DNA of 64,000 nucleotides from Pseudoduganella plicata (GTDB lineage: Bacteria; Pseudomonadota; Gammaproteobacteria; Burkholderiales; Burkholderiaceae_D), in assembly GCF_004421005.1 (NCBI RefSeq), contig NZ_CP038026.1:4588001-4652000 (forward strand). The letters run 5' to 3'. This document shows positions 16,697 to 25,446 of this stretch, piece after piece. The notes beneath the pieces are model-generated. The model was not told the origin of the DNA, searched no databases, and saw only the letters and a program-made list of their open reading frames with translations. Positions within the stretch are counted from its first letter, which is position 1; every line of letters starts with the position of its first letter. The position numbers and the translations under genes were made by a program.

Positions 16697-17950
16697 ATGG
16701 ATACAAATTCCCCGTCGCCGAAAAAAGCCCCCGCCCCCGTTCTTCCCTTGAGCGACAAGGTGCAGGAGGCGCTTGCCATCGCGAAGCGCGGCGTCGACGA
16801 ACTGCTGATCGAAAGCGAGTTTGCCCAGAAGCTGGCCCGCTCCGAGCAGAGTGGCGTACCGCTGCGCATCAAGCTGGGCCTCGACCCGACCGCGCCCGAC
16901 CTGCACCTGGGCCACACGGTCGTACTGAACAAGATGCGCCAGCTGCAGAACCTGGGGCACCAGGTGATTTTCCTGATCGGCGACTTCACGTCGATGATCG
17001 GCGATCCTTCCGGCCGCAACGCCACGCGCCCGCCGCTGACACGCGAGCAGATCGAGCAGAACGCGCAGACGTACTTCAAGCAGGCCTCCCTGGTGCTCGA
17101 TCCGGCCAGGACTGAAATCCGCTACAACTCCGAGTGGTGCGACCAGCTGGGCGCCCGCGGCATGATCCAGCTTGCTTCCCGCTACACGGTGGCACGCATG
17201 ATGGAACGGGACGACTTTTCCAAGCGCTTCAAGAATGGGACACCGATCTCGGTCCATGAGTTCCTTTACCCGCTGATGCAGGGCTACGATTCCGTCGCGC
17301 TCAAGGCCGACCTGGAGCTGGGCGGCACGGACCAGAAGTTCAATCTGCTGGTGGGCCGCGAGTTGCAGAAGGACTGGGACCAGGAACCGCAATGCATCCT
17401 GACGATGCCGCTGCTGGAGGGCCTGGACGGCGTGGAGAAGATGTCGAAGTCGAAAAACAACTACATCGGCATCACGGAACCGGCCAACACGATGTTCGCC
17501 AAGGTGATGAGCATTTCCGACACGATGATGTGGCGCTACTACGAACTGCTGTCGTGGCGCTCGCTGGACGAAGTGGCCGCGCTGAAGCAGAAGATCGCCG
17601 AAGGCGGCAATCCGCGCGACGCGAAAGTCGCCATTGCCCAGGAAATCGTCGCGCGCTTCCACTCGCAGCAGGCGGCCGAGGACGCGCTGGCCGACTTCGT
17701 CAACCGTTCGAAAGGCGGCATCCCCGACGATATTCCCGAACTGGCCGTGACGGGCGCTCCGCTCGGTCTGGCGCAACTGCTCAAGCAGACGGGGCTGTGC
17801 GCGTCGACGTCCGAAGCGATGCGCATGATCGACCAGGGCGGCGTGCGCATCGACGGCGCCGTCATCAGCGACAAGGCATTGAAAATCGAAGCCGGCACCG
17901 TCGTGCTGCAGGTGGGCAAGCGCAAGTTCGCGCGCGTCACGCTGGCATGA
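16697..17950 (+). CDS. tyrS: tyrosyl-tRNA synthetase
   Basis: A 417-aa class I synthetase. The HIGH motif appears as HLGH (70-73) and KMSKS at 248-252; the C-terminal S4 RNA-binding domain follows (about 350-410). It begins MDTNSPSPKKAPAPVLP, a short proline-rich extension before the catalytic core. It overlaps dtd by ATGA, so charging and D-tyrosine proofreading are co-expressed. Confidence 0.97.
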   Translation: MDTNSPSPKKAPAPVLPLSDKVQEALAIAKRGVDELLIESEFAQKLARSEQSGVPLRIKLGLDPTAPDLHLGHTVVLNKMRQLQNLGHQVIFLIGDFTSMIGDPSGRNATRPPLTREQIEQNAQTYFKQASLVLDPARTEIRYNSEWCDQLGARGMIQLASRYTVARMMERDDFSKRFKNGTPISVHEFLYPLMQGYDSVALKADLELGGTDQKFNLLVGRELQKDWDQEPQCILTMPLLEGLDGVEKMSKSKNNYIGITEPANTMFAKVMSISDTMMWRYYELLSWRSLDEVAALKQKIAEGGNPRDAKVAIAQEIVARFHSQQAAEDALADFVNRSKGGIPDDIPELAVTGAPLGLAQLLKQTGLCASTSEAMRMIDQGGVRIDGAVISDKALKIEAGTVVLQVGKRKFARVTLA

Positions 17951-18363
17951 TCGGCCTGCTGCAACGGGTCACGACCGCCCAGGTGGCGGTCGACGGTGCC
18001 GTCGTCGGCGCCATCGATGCCGGCCTGATGGTGCTCGTTTGCGCCGAGCGCGGCGACAGCGAACGGGAAGCCGATGCGCTGCTGACGAAGCTGCTGTCAT
18101 ACCGCGTTTTCTCCGATGAGGCCGGCAAGATGAACCGCAGCGTTATCGACGTGGCGGGTGGACTGCTGCTCGTGCCCCAGTTCACGCTGGCAGCCGACAC
18201 GAAGTCGGGCACGCGGCCTTCTTTCACCCCCGCCGCGCCGCCGGACGAGGGCAGGCGCCTGTTCGACTACTTCGTTGCCCAGGCTCGCAGCCGGCATCCC
18301 GTTGTTGCGACGGGGCAGTTCGGTGCCGACATGCAGGTTTCCCTGACCAACAACGGCCCGTGA
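17947..18363 (+). CDS. dtd: D-aminoacyl-tRNA deacylase, C-terminus cut by frameshift
   Basis: Hydrolyses D-aminoacyl-tRNA to protect translation. The frame of 138 aa contains the PQFTLAAD motif and ends SLTNNGP. Directly after GGC CCG the next bases, TGACGTTCTGGCTGCAG, read V-T-F-W-L-Q-V if one C is restored before the TGA; this is the usual DTD ending. So a single C appears lost from the run, removing the last conserved residues while keeping the Gly-Pro of the NxGPxT motif but losing its Thr. Whether it is functional is uncertain; an assembly error is possible. Confidence 0.9.
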   Translation: MIGLLQRVTTAQVAVDGAVVGAIDAGLMVLVCAERGDSEREADALLTKLLSYRVFSDEAGKMNRSVIDVAGGLLLVPQFTLAADTKSGTRPSFTPAAPPDEGRRLFDYFVAQARSRHPVVATGQFGADMQVSLTNNGP

Positions 18364-18483
18364 CGTTCTGGCTGCAGGTCGGCCCGAAGCAGGTATCATG
18401 ACACGAGTCAATAAGATCAGCCCTTCCATGGCGCGGCGCGGGTGCCGGCGCCTTGCGAAGGGCGAGTGCGGGAGAGTGCGAAC

Positions 18484-19107
18484 ATGAAAATCTGGAGTCA
18501 TTCGTTCCGGGACGGCGCCGCCATCCCGGGCGATAACGCGTTTGCCGTGCCCGATGCGGTCAGCCACGTGCGCTTCGCCGGCAACCGTAATCCGCATCTG
18601 GCGTGGGACGATATCCCGCCGGGCACGGCGTCGCTGGTATTGCTCGTCATTGACGGCGACGCGCCGACGGTCGGCACCGACGTCAACAAGGAAGGGCGCG
18701 CATTGCCGGTCGAGCTGCCCCGCGGCGATTTTTACCACTGGGCGCTGGTCGATATTCCTCCCGATCTGACGACGCTGGCCGAGGGCGCGTATTCCAGCGG
18801 CGTCACGGCGCACGGCAAACCAGGCCCGGCCATCGCGGGCAGTCCGATGCGGCAGGGCCTGAACGACTACACGGCCTGGTTCGCCCAAGACCCGGAGATG
18901 GCGGGCGACTATTTCGGTTACGACGGCCCATGCCCGCCGTGGAACGACCTGCGCGTGCACCACTATATATATCGCCTGTATGCGCTGGACATCGAACGGC
19001 TGCCGGTCTCCGGACGCTTCACGGCGCAGGACGTGCTGGCGGCCATGCATGGCCACATCGTCGACGAGGCGCAACTGATCGGCAGCTACACACTGCGGCG
19101 CGCATGA
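18484..19107 (+). CDS. YbhB/YbcL family Raf kinase inhibitor-like protein
   Basis: A 207-aa member of the phosphatidylethanolamine-binding fold. Conserved blocks HLAWDDIPPGTASLVLLVIDGDAP and FYHWALVDIP, and PCPPWNDLRVHHYIYRLYALD with the ligand-pocket His, are typical. The ATG at 18484 starts the conserved MKIWSHSF. Bacterial members have no settled function. It overlaps the phosphatase gene by ATGA. Confidence 0.9.
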   Translation: MKIWSHSFRDGAAIPGDNAFAVPDAVSHVRFAGNRNPHLAWDDIPPGTASLVLLVIDGDAPTVGTDVNKEGRALPVELPRGDFYHWALVDIPPDLTTLAEGAYSSGVTAHGKPGPAIAGSPMRQGLNDYTAWFAQDPEMAGDYFGYDGPCPPWNDLRVHHYIYRLYALDIERLPVSGRFTAQDVLAAMHGHIVDEAQLIGSYTLRRA

Positions 19108-19745
19108 CGACGACATTGTTGTTGATCCGTCATGGCGAGACGGCATGGAACGCCGTGCGCCGGCTGCAAGGGCACCTGGACATCGGCCTGAACGATGCCG
19201 GTGAGCGGCAGGCCGCCGCGCTGGCGCGGGCATTGCGCGACGCGCCGCTGGAGGCGATCGTCTCCAGCGACCTGCAACGGGCCATGCAGACGGCCGGCGC
19301 CGTCGCCCGCCTTCACGATATACCGTTGCATACGGACGCGGCGCTGCGCGAGCGGGGCTATGGCGTCTTCGAAGGCCTGCTGTACAGCGAAATCGAAGCC
19401 CGTTATCCCGAGGATTTCGCCGCCTGGCAGGGCCGCCATATCGATGCCGTCATGCCGCACGGCGAGCGGTTCGCCGAGAGCTTTCGCGCATTTTACGCGC
19501 GCAGCATCGCCGCGATCGGCGGGTGGGCGTCGCGTTATGAGGGCCGCACTATCGCCATCGTCGCCCACGGTGGCGTGCTGGAGTGCGCTTACCGGGCCGC
19601 CACCGGCATGACGCTGGAAAGTCCGCGCGACTTCCAGGTGAAAAATGCCAGCATTAATCGGTTCACGTTCGATAGCGGCAAGCTGGAATTGACGCAGTGG
19701 GGCGATGTCGAGCACCTGGCGTTGGCACTGGACGATATCGTATGA
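19104..19745 (+). CDS. histidine phosphatase family protein
   Basis: A 213-aa phosphoglycerate-mutase-like phosphatase. The catalytic RHGE is at residues 9-12 (LLIRHGETAWN), the second His in IVAHGGVLEC, and the acid in ERGYGVFEG. Size and motifs fit the GpmB/CobC branch; the substrate cannot be told. It is translationally coupled to the YbhB-like gene. Confidence 0.9.
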   Translation: MTTTLLLIRHGETAWNAVRRLQGHLDIGLNDAGERQAAALARALRDAPLEAIVSSDLQRAMQTAGAVARLHDIPLHTDAALRERGYGVFEGLLYSEIEARYPEDFAAWQGRHIDAVMPHGERFAESFRAFYARSIAAIGGWASRYEGRTIAIVAHGGVLECAYRAATGMTLESPRDFQVKNASINRFTFDSGKLELTQWGDVEHLALALDDIV

Positions 19746-19758
19746 AGCCGGGCACTGA

Positions 19759-19813
19759 AAACCGGAGCCTGCCACCGATTTTCTTCTAAAAAACCGGTGA
19801 CAGGCTCCGGTTT
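19759..19813. repeat. intergenic inverted repeat, GACAGGCTCCGG type
   Basis: Arms 19759-19777 and 19795-19813 pair over 19 bp with one mismatch (AAACCGGAGCCTG / CAGGCTCCGGTTT) around an A/T-rich loop. It directly follows the phosphatase gene. It may terminate transcription, but the sequence belongs with the other GACAG-containing palindromes in this window. Confidence 0.75.
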
Positions 19814-19908
19814 CCGGCGGCATCACATTGACCGCCGGACGCGATCGCGACCGCCGTGAAAAAATTTCCAGGCGTAACTCGTTGTTTCATAACCGGAAAG
19901 CTGCACGC

Positions 19909-19939
19909 TTGACGTTTCTATACAAAATAGTGCTTATTA
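19909..19939 (+). promoter_or_regulatory. possible dusB-fis promoter
   Basis: TTGACG (19909-19914) and TTATTA (19934-19939) with 19 bp between, in the only AT-rich patch before dusB. The spacing is long, so this is tentative. Confidence 0.3.
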
Positions 19940-20010
19940 TTTGAGCAGTGCATCGGTTAGAATTGCAGGTTCCTCCGCTCCTTTCGCGGCGTCATCCACG
20001 GATACCCCAA

Positions 20011-21027
20011 GTGCAAATCGGTCCCCATATCCTGCGCAATAACGTCTTTGTCGCCCCGATGGCCGGCGTGACGGATCGCCCGTTCCGCCAGCTGTGCAAG
20101 GAACTGGGTGCCGGTTATGCCGTGTCGGAAATGGCGGCAGCCAATCCGCGTGTGTGGGCCAGTGAAAAGAGTGCGCGCCGCACGGACCACACAGGTGAAA
20201 TGGAGCCGAAAGCGGTGCAGATCGCCGGTTCCGATCCGCAGGAACTGGCCGATTGCGCCAGGTTCAATGTCGACAAGGGCGCCCAGATCATCGACATCAA
20301 TATGGGCTGCCCCGTCAAAAAGGTCTGCAACAACTGGTGCGGCTCCGCGCTGCTGCAGTTCGAGGATGTTGTGGAGCGCATCCTGCATGCCGTCGTTGCA
20401 GCGGTCGACGTGCCCGTCACCCTGAAGTTCCGCACCGGCTGGAACCGCGAGAATAAAAACGCGCTGCGTATCGCCCGCATCGCCGAGCAGGCCGGCATCC
20501 AGATGCTGACCTTGCACGGCCGTACCCGCGCGGACGGCTACACGGGCAATGCGGAATACGACACCATCGCGGCCGTGAAAGCATCGGTCGGCATCCCCGT
20601 CGTTGCCAACGGCGACATCACGACACCGGAAAAAGCCCGCTTTGTCCTCGATAAGACGGGGGCGGACGCCGTCATGATCGGGCGCGCCGCGCAAGGCCGG
20701 CCATGGATCTTCCGCGAAATCGACCATTTCCTGCGCACCGGCGAACACCTGCCGGCGCCGCTGGTGGCCGAGGTTCGGGAGCTGATGGACGAGCACTTGC
20801 GCGCGCATTACGCGTTCTACGGCGAATACCTGGGCGTGCGCACGGCGCGCAAGCACATCGGCTGGTATGTACGCGACCTGGAAGGGGGCGAGGCGTTCCG
20901 CCAGGAGATGAACCGGCTCGAGTCCACGACCGAACAATTGCGGGCCGTGGACAGCTTCTTCGAATCGCAATGGAAGTATGGCGAGCGGTTACAATACCGC
21001 CTCGCCGAAGAAATGCTGGCTGCCTGA
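20011..21027 (+). CDS. dusB: tRNA-dihydrouridine synthase B
   Basis: A 338-aa FMN enzyme reducing uridine in the D-loop of tRNA. The start is taken as the GTG at 20011, giving MQIGPHILRNNVFVAPMAGVTDRPFR as in other DusB proteins; a longer frame from 19948 has no support. The NMGCP motif (about 97-101) holds the catalytic-region cysteine, and GRAAQGRPW near the C-terminus binds FMN phosphate. It is followed by fis, the conserved dusB-fis operon. Confidence 0.94.
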   Translation: MQIGPHILRNNVFVAPMAGVTDRPFRQLCKELGAGYAVSEMAAANPRVWASEKSARRTDHTGEMEPKAVQIAGSDPQELADCARFNVDKGAQIIDINMGCPVKKVCNNWCGSALLQFEDVVERILHAVVAAVDVPVTLKFRTGWNRENKNALRIARIAEQAGIQMLTLHGRTRADGYTGNAEYDTIAAVKASVGIPVVANGDITTPEKARFVLDKTGADAVMIGRAAQGRPWIFREIDHFLRTGEHLPAPLVAEVRELMDEHLRAHYAFYGEYLGVRTARKHIGWYVRDLEGGEAFRQEMNRLESTTEQLRAVDSFFESQWKYGERLQYRLAEEMLAA

Positions 21028-21067
21028 GCGGCGCCAGACCGGCAAACATTTAGCAAAACACAAGAAT

Positions 21068-21301
21068 ATGAGCAAAGAAAGTATCCAGGAAGTCGTCCAG
21101 AAAAGCCTCGAAGAGTATTTCAACGACCTGGGCGAGCAGCAGGCTTCCAATATCTACGACATGGTTGTCATGACCGTCGAGAAGCCGATCCTTGAAGTGG
21201 TAATGACGCGCGCGGACGGCAACCAGTCGCATGCCGCGCAAATGCTCGGTATCAACCGCAATACCCTGCGCAAGAAGCTGCAGGAACACGGCCTGCTGTA
21301 A
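21068..21301 (+). CDS. fis: Fis family DNA-binding protein
   Basis: A 77-aa nucleoid protein, shorter at the N-terminus than enterobacterial Fis (98 aa), as usual in betaproteobacteria. The C-terminal helix-turn-helix GNQSHAAQMLGINRNTLRKKLQEHGLL is complete. It lies 40 bases after dusB with no terminator, so the two are one operon. Confidence 0.95.
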   Translation: MSKESIQEVVQKSLEEYFNDLGEQQASNIYDMVVMTVEKPILEVVMTRADGNQSHAAQMLGINRNTLRKKLQEHGLL

Positions 21302-21414
21302 GCCCGATCCGGCCCCGGCAAGTGGCTGTGACCGGCCGCTTGGCCGGCGAGTCTGTCCAGGCGTCGCCCGCGCGGCGCCCTTAACCAGAATTCTTCACAA
21401 CCTTGACCATAGCC

Positions 21415-23001
21415 ATGATCAAACAAGCTCTCATTTCCGTTTCCGACAAGACCGGCGTGCTGGACTTCGCCCGCGCCCTGTCGGCGATGGGCGTCAACAT
21501 CCTGTCCACGGGCGGAACCGCCAAGCTGCTGCTCGACAACGGCGTGGCCGTGACCGAAGTGGCGGATTACACGGGCTTCCCGGAAATGCTGGACGGCCGC
21601 GTGAAGACGCTGCACCCGAAAGTGCATGGCGGCATCCTGGCCCGCCGCGACTTTCCGGAGCATATGGCCAAGCTGGATGAACACGGTATCCCGACGATCG
21701 ACCTCGTCGTCGTCAACCTGTACCCGTTCCAGGCCACGGTTGCGAAAGAAGAGTGCTCGCTGGACGACGCCATCGAAAACATCGATATCGGCGGCCCCGC
21801 CATGCTGCGTTCGGCGGCGAAGAACCACAAGGACGTGATCGTCATCTGCGATCCGTCCGACTACGGCGTCGTGCTGGCCGAAATGAAGACGACGGACAAC
21901 TCGCCCGGCTACGTCAGCTACGAGACCCGCTTCAACCTGGCGAAAAAAGTCTACGCGCACACGGCCGCTTACGACGGCGCCATCACGAACTACCTGTCCA
22001 GCCTGGGCCCGGACCGCCAGCACGCCACGCGCGGCGCCTACCCGCAGACCTTGAACGTGCACTTTCAGAAAGTGCAGGACATGCGATACGGCGAAAACCC
22101 GCACCAGAGCGCCGCGTTCTACCGCGACAGCAACGCCGTCGAAGGCGCGCTGGCGAACTACCGCCAGCTGCAGGGCAAGGAACTGTCGTACAACAATATC
22201 GCCGACGCGGATGCCGCGTGGGAATGCGTCAAGAGCATGGGCGGCATGGACCAGCCGGCAGCCTGCGTCATCGTCAAGCACGCCAATCCGTGCGGCGTAG
22301 CATTGGGCGGCTCCGCCGCCGAAGCCTACACACGCGCACTGCAGACGGATCCGACCTCCGCCTTCGGCGGCATCATCGCCTTCAACGTGCCGGTCGACGG
22401 CGCCGCGGCCAGCGAGCTGGTCAAGCTGTTTGTCGAAGTGCTGATCGCACCATCGTTCACGGACGAAGCGAAGCAGATCATGTCGGCCAAGCAGAACGTG
22501 CGCCTGCTGGAAATCCCGCTGGGCGGCGGCGTCAACACGATGGACTTCAAGCGCGTCGGTGGCGGCTTGCTGGTCCAGTCGGCCGACGCGAAAAACGTGC
22601 TGCTGGCCGACACGCGTGTCGTCACCAAAAAACAGCCGACGCCGCAGCAGTTGGCCGACCTGATGTTCGCGTGGAAGGTGGCCAAGTTCGTCAAGTCGAA
22701 CGCCATCGTCTTCTGCGGCAATAACATGACGCTGGGCGTCGGCGCGGGCCAGATGAGCCGCATCGACTCCGCCCGCATCGCGTCGATCAAGGCGCAGAAC
22801 GCCGGCCTGACCCTGGCAGGTTCCGTCGTCGCTTCGGACGCGTTCTTCCCGTTCCGTGACGGCCTCGATGTTGTCGTGGACGCGGGCGCCACGTGCGTCA
22901 TCCAGCCAGGCGGCTCGATGCGCGACCAGGAAGTCATCGACGCGGCCGACGAGCGCGGCGTCGTGATGCTCTACACGGGCACGCGTCACTTCCGCCATTA
23001 A
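21415..23001 (+). CDS. purH: bifunctional AICAR transformylase / IMP cyclohydrolase
   Basis: A 528-aa enzyme for the last two steps of IMP synthesis. The N-terminal cyclohydrolase domain (about 1-200; ISVSDKTGVLDFARAL, STGGTAKLL) is followed by the transformylase domain, with the catalytic KHANPCG block near residue 288. The ATG at 21415 begins the conserved MIKQALISVSDK; an upstream in-frame ATG would add four residues. It is expressed separately from fis, 113 bases upstream. Confidence 0.97.
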   Translation: MIKQALISVSDKTGVLDFARALSAMGVNILSTGGTAKLLLDNGVAVTEVADYTGFPEMLDGRVKTLHPKVHGGILARRDFPEHMAKLDEHGIPTIDLVVVNLYPFQATVAKEECSLDDAIENIDIGGPAMLRSAAKNHKDVIVICDPSDYGVVLAEMKTTDNSPGYVSYETRFNLAKKVYAHTAAYDGAITNYLSSLGPDRQHATRGAYPQTLNVHFQKVQDMRYGENPHQSAAFYRDSNAVEGALANYRQLQGKELSYNNIADADAAWECVKSMGGMDQPAACVIVKHANPCGVALGGSAAEAYTRALQTDPTSAFGGIIAFNVPVDGAAASELVKLFVEVLIAPSFTDEAKQIMSAKQNVRLLEIPLGGGVNTMDFKRVGGGLLVQSADAKNVLLADTRVVTKKQPTPQQLADLMFAWKVAKFVKSNAIVFCGNNMTLGVGAGQMSRIDSARIASIKAQNAGLTLAGSVVASDAFFPFRDGLDVVVDAGATCVIQPGGSMRDQEVIDAADERGVVMLYTGTRHFRH

Positions 23002-23013
23002 TCGGTACCCACG

Positions 23014-23050
23014 GCAGAGCTCGTGACCCCAAGGGTGTCACGAGCTCTGC
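23014..23050. repeat. inverted repeat GCAGAGCTCGTGAC
   Basis: A perfect 14-bp inverted repeat with a 9-base spacer, starting 13 bases after purH. It shares the GAGCTCGTGAC word with the next element. Confidence 0.8.
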
Positions 23051-23060
23051 ATCACGTCGC

Positions 23061-23166
23061 TGACAACATCGGGGTCAGGCACGAAAACTGTCACGAACTC
23101 AGCCGGTAAAACAGCCGAGCTCGTGACAACATTTGTGCCTGACCCCGATGTTGTCACGAGCTCGGC
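23061..23166. repeat. nested inverted repeats with GGGGTCAGGCAC core
   Basis: Two overlapping palindromes share right-hand arms. 23061-23082 is the exact reverse complement of 23135-23156 (22 bp, including CGGGGTCAGGCAC). 23114-23132 is the exact reverse complement of 23148-23166 (19 bp, GCCGAGCTCGTGACAACAT). The layout suggests insertion of one copy of a mobile palindrome into or beside another. Confidence 0.85.
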
Positions 23167-23197
23167 AGTAATTCGCCGCACCCCTGCGCTTGCGCTC

Positions 23198-23226
23198 TTG
23201 CGGGCGCTTTCTTTACTGCATACAAT
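23198..23226 (+). promoter_or_regulatory. possible ruvC promoter
   Basis: TTGCGG (23198-23203) and TACAAT (23221-23226) are 17 bp apart. The -10 ends six bases before the ruvC ATG, which would give a leaderless or nearly leaderless message. Confidence 0.45.
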
Positions 23227-23232
23227 CAGCCA

Positions 23233-23778
23233 ATGATTATTCTCGGCATCGACCCTGGCCTGCGTACGACCGGCTTTGGCGTTATTCACAAGCAGGGTAC
23301 GAAGCTGCGTTACATTGCCTCCGGCACCATCAAGAGCGGCGAGGGCGATCTGCCGACGCGCCTGAAAGTCATCCTCGATGGCGTCTCCGAACTGACGGCA
23401 GTCTATACGCCCGACTGCGCGGCCATCGAAAAAGTCTTCGTGAACGTCAATCCGCAATCCACGCTGCTCCTGGGGCAGGCGCGCGGCGCCGCCATTTGCG
23501 GCCTCGTCAGTGCTTCGCTGAGCGTGGCGGAATATTCCCCCACGCAGATCAAGCAGGCCGTCACCGGCACGGGCAAGGCGGCGAAGACGCAGGTGCAGGA
23601 GATGGTGGCGCGGCTGCTGGCGCTGCCGGGCCTGCCAGGTTCCGATGCGGCCGACGCGCTGGGCGTCGCCATTTGCCACGCCAACACGCACGACACCCTG
23701 GCGGCCATCGCTACGATCGACCTGGCCGCGCGCGGCACGGCTGGCCTGCGCATGAAGCGCGGCCGCCTGGTCGGCTAA
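23233..23778 (+). CDS. ruvC: Holliday junction resolvase RuvC
   Basis: A 181-aa endonuclease that cuts Holliday junctions. The first acidic residue D7 is in GIDPGLRTTGFG; the others lie in AIEKVFVN and near DAADALGVAICH. The ATG is fixed by this conserved N-terminus, yet there is no Shine-Dalgarno. It heads the ruvC-ruvA-ruvB-yaiI run. Confidence 0.97.
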   Translation: MIILGIDPGLRTTGFGVIHKQGTKLRYIASGTIKSGEGDLPTRLKVILDGVSELTAVYTPDCAAIEKVFVNVNPQSTLLLGQARGAAICGLVSASLSVAEYSPTQIKQAVTGTGKAAKTQVQEMVARLLALPGLPGSDAADALGVAICHANTHDTLAAIATIDLAARGTAGLRMKRGRLVG

Positions 23779-23811
23779 ACTACACCCCATTCAACCCATT
23801 ACGGAACACCC

Positions 23812-24393
23812 ATGATCGGACGTCTCTCCGGCATCCTGCTCGAAAAAAATCCGCCGCAACTGCTGGTCGACGTGCAGGGCGTCGGCTATGAAGTCGATGT
23901 GCCGATGAGCACCTTCTACAATCTGCCGCACACGGGCGAGCGCGTCACGCTGTTCACGCACCAGGCCATCCGCGAGGATGCGCACCTGCTGTTCGGCTTC
24001 GGCAATGCCGAGGAGCGGGCCGTGTTCCGCCAGCTGATCAAGATCACGGGCGTGGGCGCGAGGACGGCGCTGTCGATCCTGTCGGGCATGTCGATCGCGG
24101 ACCTGTCGCAGGCCGTCACGCGGCAGGAAGCGGGACGCCTGATCAAGGTGCCCGGCATCGGCAAGAAGACGGCCGAACGCCTGCTGCTGGAGCTGAAGGG
24201 CAAGCTGGGCGCGGACCTGGGCGTCGTCGGCGGTGCCCCTGCTGTGCCGGATGCGCAAACGGACGTCCTGAACGCGCTGATCGCTTTGGGGTATTCTGAC
24301 AAGGAGGCGCTGCTGGCGCTGAAGGCCGTGCCGGCCGGCGCGAGCGTCTCGGACGGTATCAAGGCGGCGCTCAAGGCCCTGTCCAAAGGTTAA
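23812..24393 (+). CDS. ruvA: Holliday junction helicase subunit RuvA
   Basis: A 193-aa junction-binding subunit. The N-terminal OB fold (MIGRLSGILLEKNPPQLLVDVQGVGYEV), two helix-hairpin-helix motifs (ITGVGARTALSIL, VPGIGKKTAERLLLEL) and the C-terminal RuvB-binding domain III (about 145-193) are in order. It is 33 bases from ruvC and 3 from ruvB. Confidence 0.97.
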   Translation: MIGRLSGILLEKNPPQLLVDVQGVGYEVDVPMSTFYNLPHTGERVTLFTHQAIREDAHLLFGFGNAEERAVFRQLIKITGVGARTALSILSGMSIADLSQAVTRQEAGRLIKVPGIGKKTAERLLLELKGKLGADLGVVGGAPAVPDAQTDVLNALIALGYSDKEALLALKAVPAGASVSDGIKAALKALSKG

Positions 24394-24396
24394 ACA

Positions 24397-25446
24397 ATGA
24401 GCATCCAGACCGACGATTTCACACCGCAGCGCATCATCGACGCGGCCCCGTCGTCGCCCAACGAGGAAGCGATCGAACGGGCGTTGCGCCCCAAAGTCCT
24501 GGACGAATACATCGGCCAGGAGAAGATCCGCGGCCAGCTGGAGATCTTCATCTCGGCCGCGCGCGGACGGGGCGAGGCGCTCGATCACACCTTGCTGTTC
24601 GGGCCACCCGGCCTGGGCAAGACGACACTGGCCAACATCATCGCGCGCGAAATGGGCGTGAATTTGCGCCAGACGTCCGGCCCCGTGCTGGAGCGCCCGG
24701 GTGACCTGGCCGCGCTGCTGACGAACCTCGAAGCGAACGATGTGCTGTTCATCGACGAGATCCACCGCCTGTCGCCCGTGGTCGAGGAGATCCTGTACCC
24801 GGCGCTGGAGGACTACCAGATCGACATCATGATCGGCGAAGGCCCGGCGGCCCGTTCGGTCAAGCTGGACCTGCAGCCGTTCACGCTGGTGGGCGCCACG
24901 ACCCGCGCCGGCATGCTGACCAATCCTTTGCGTGACCGTTTCGGCATCGTTGCGCGTCTCGAGTTTTATACGACGGAAGAACTGGCGAAGATCGTCACGC
25001 GCAGCGCCGCGCTGCTCAAAGCCCACATCGACGACAGCGGCGCGCTGGAAATTGCCCGCCGCGCGCGCGGCACGCCCCGTATCGCCAACCGCCTGCTGCG
25101 CCGCGTGCGCGACTATGCGGAGGTGAAAAGCAATGGCGACATCACGAAAGAGACGGCTGACGCGGCACTGGTGATGCTGGACGTGGACACGGTCGGCTTC
25201 GACGTCATGGACCGCAAGCTGCTTGAAGCGGTGCTGTACAAGTTCAACGGCGGCCCGGTCGGCATTGGCAACCTGGCCGCGGCCATCGGCGAAGCGGCCG
25301 ACACGATCGAGGACGTGCTGGAGCCCTACCTGATCCAGCAGGGCTACCTGCAGCGCACGCCGCGCGGCCGCGTCGCCACGCCGGCCGCCTACCAGCACTT
25401 CGGCCTGACGCCGCCGCGCACCAGTCTGACCGGGGATCTGTGGTAA
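24397..25446 (+). CDS. ruvB: Holliday junction helicase motor RuvB
   Basis: A 349-aa AAA+ ATPase driving branch migration. Walker A GPPGLGKTT (69-77), Walker B LFIDEIHR (117-124) and the arginine-finger region GATTRAGMLTNPLRDRFG are intact, with the winged-helix domain at the C-terminus (PYLIQQGYLQRTPRGR). Its stop overlaps the next start by one base (TAATG). Confidence 0.97.
   Translation: MSIQTDDFTPQRIIDAAPSSPNEEAIERALRPKVLDEYIGQEKIRGQLEIFISAARGRGEALDHTLLFGPPGLGKTTLANIIAREMGVNLRQTSGPVLERPGDLAALLTNLEANDVLFIDEIHRLSPVVEEILYPALEDYQIDIMIGEGPAARSVKLDLQPFTLVGATTRAGMLTNPLRDRFGIVARLEFYTTEELAKIVTRSAALLKAHIDDSGALEIARRARGTPRIANRLLRRVRDYAEVKSNGDITKETADAALVMLDVDTVGFDVMDRKLLEAVLYKFNGGPVGIGNLAAAIGEAADTIEDVLEPYLIQQGYLQRTPRGRVATPAAYQHFGLTPPRTSLTGDLW

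Noticed and set aside
21154..22998. 614-codon minus-strand frame
   Set aside because: Antisense of fis and purH, with shadow-type composition.
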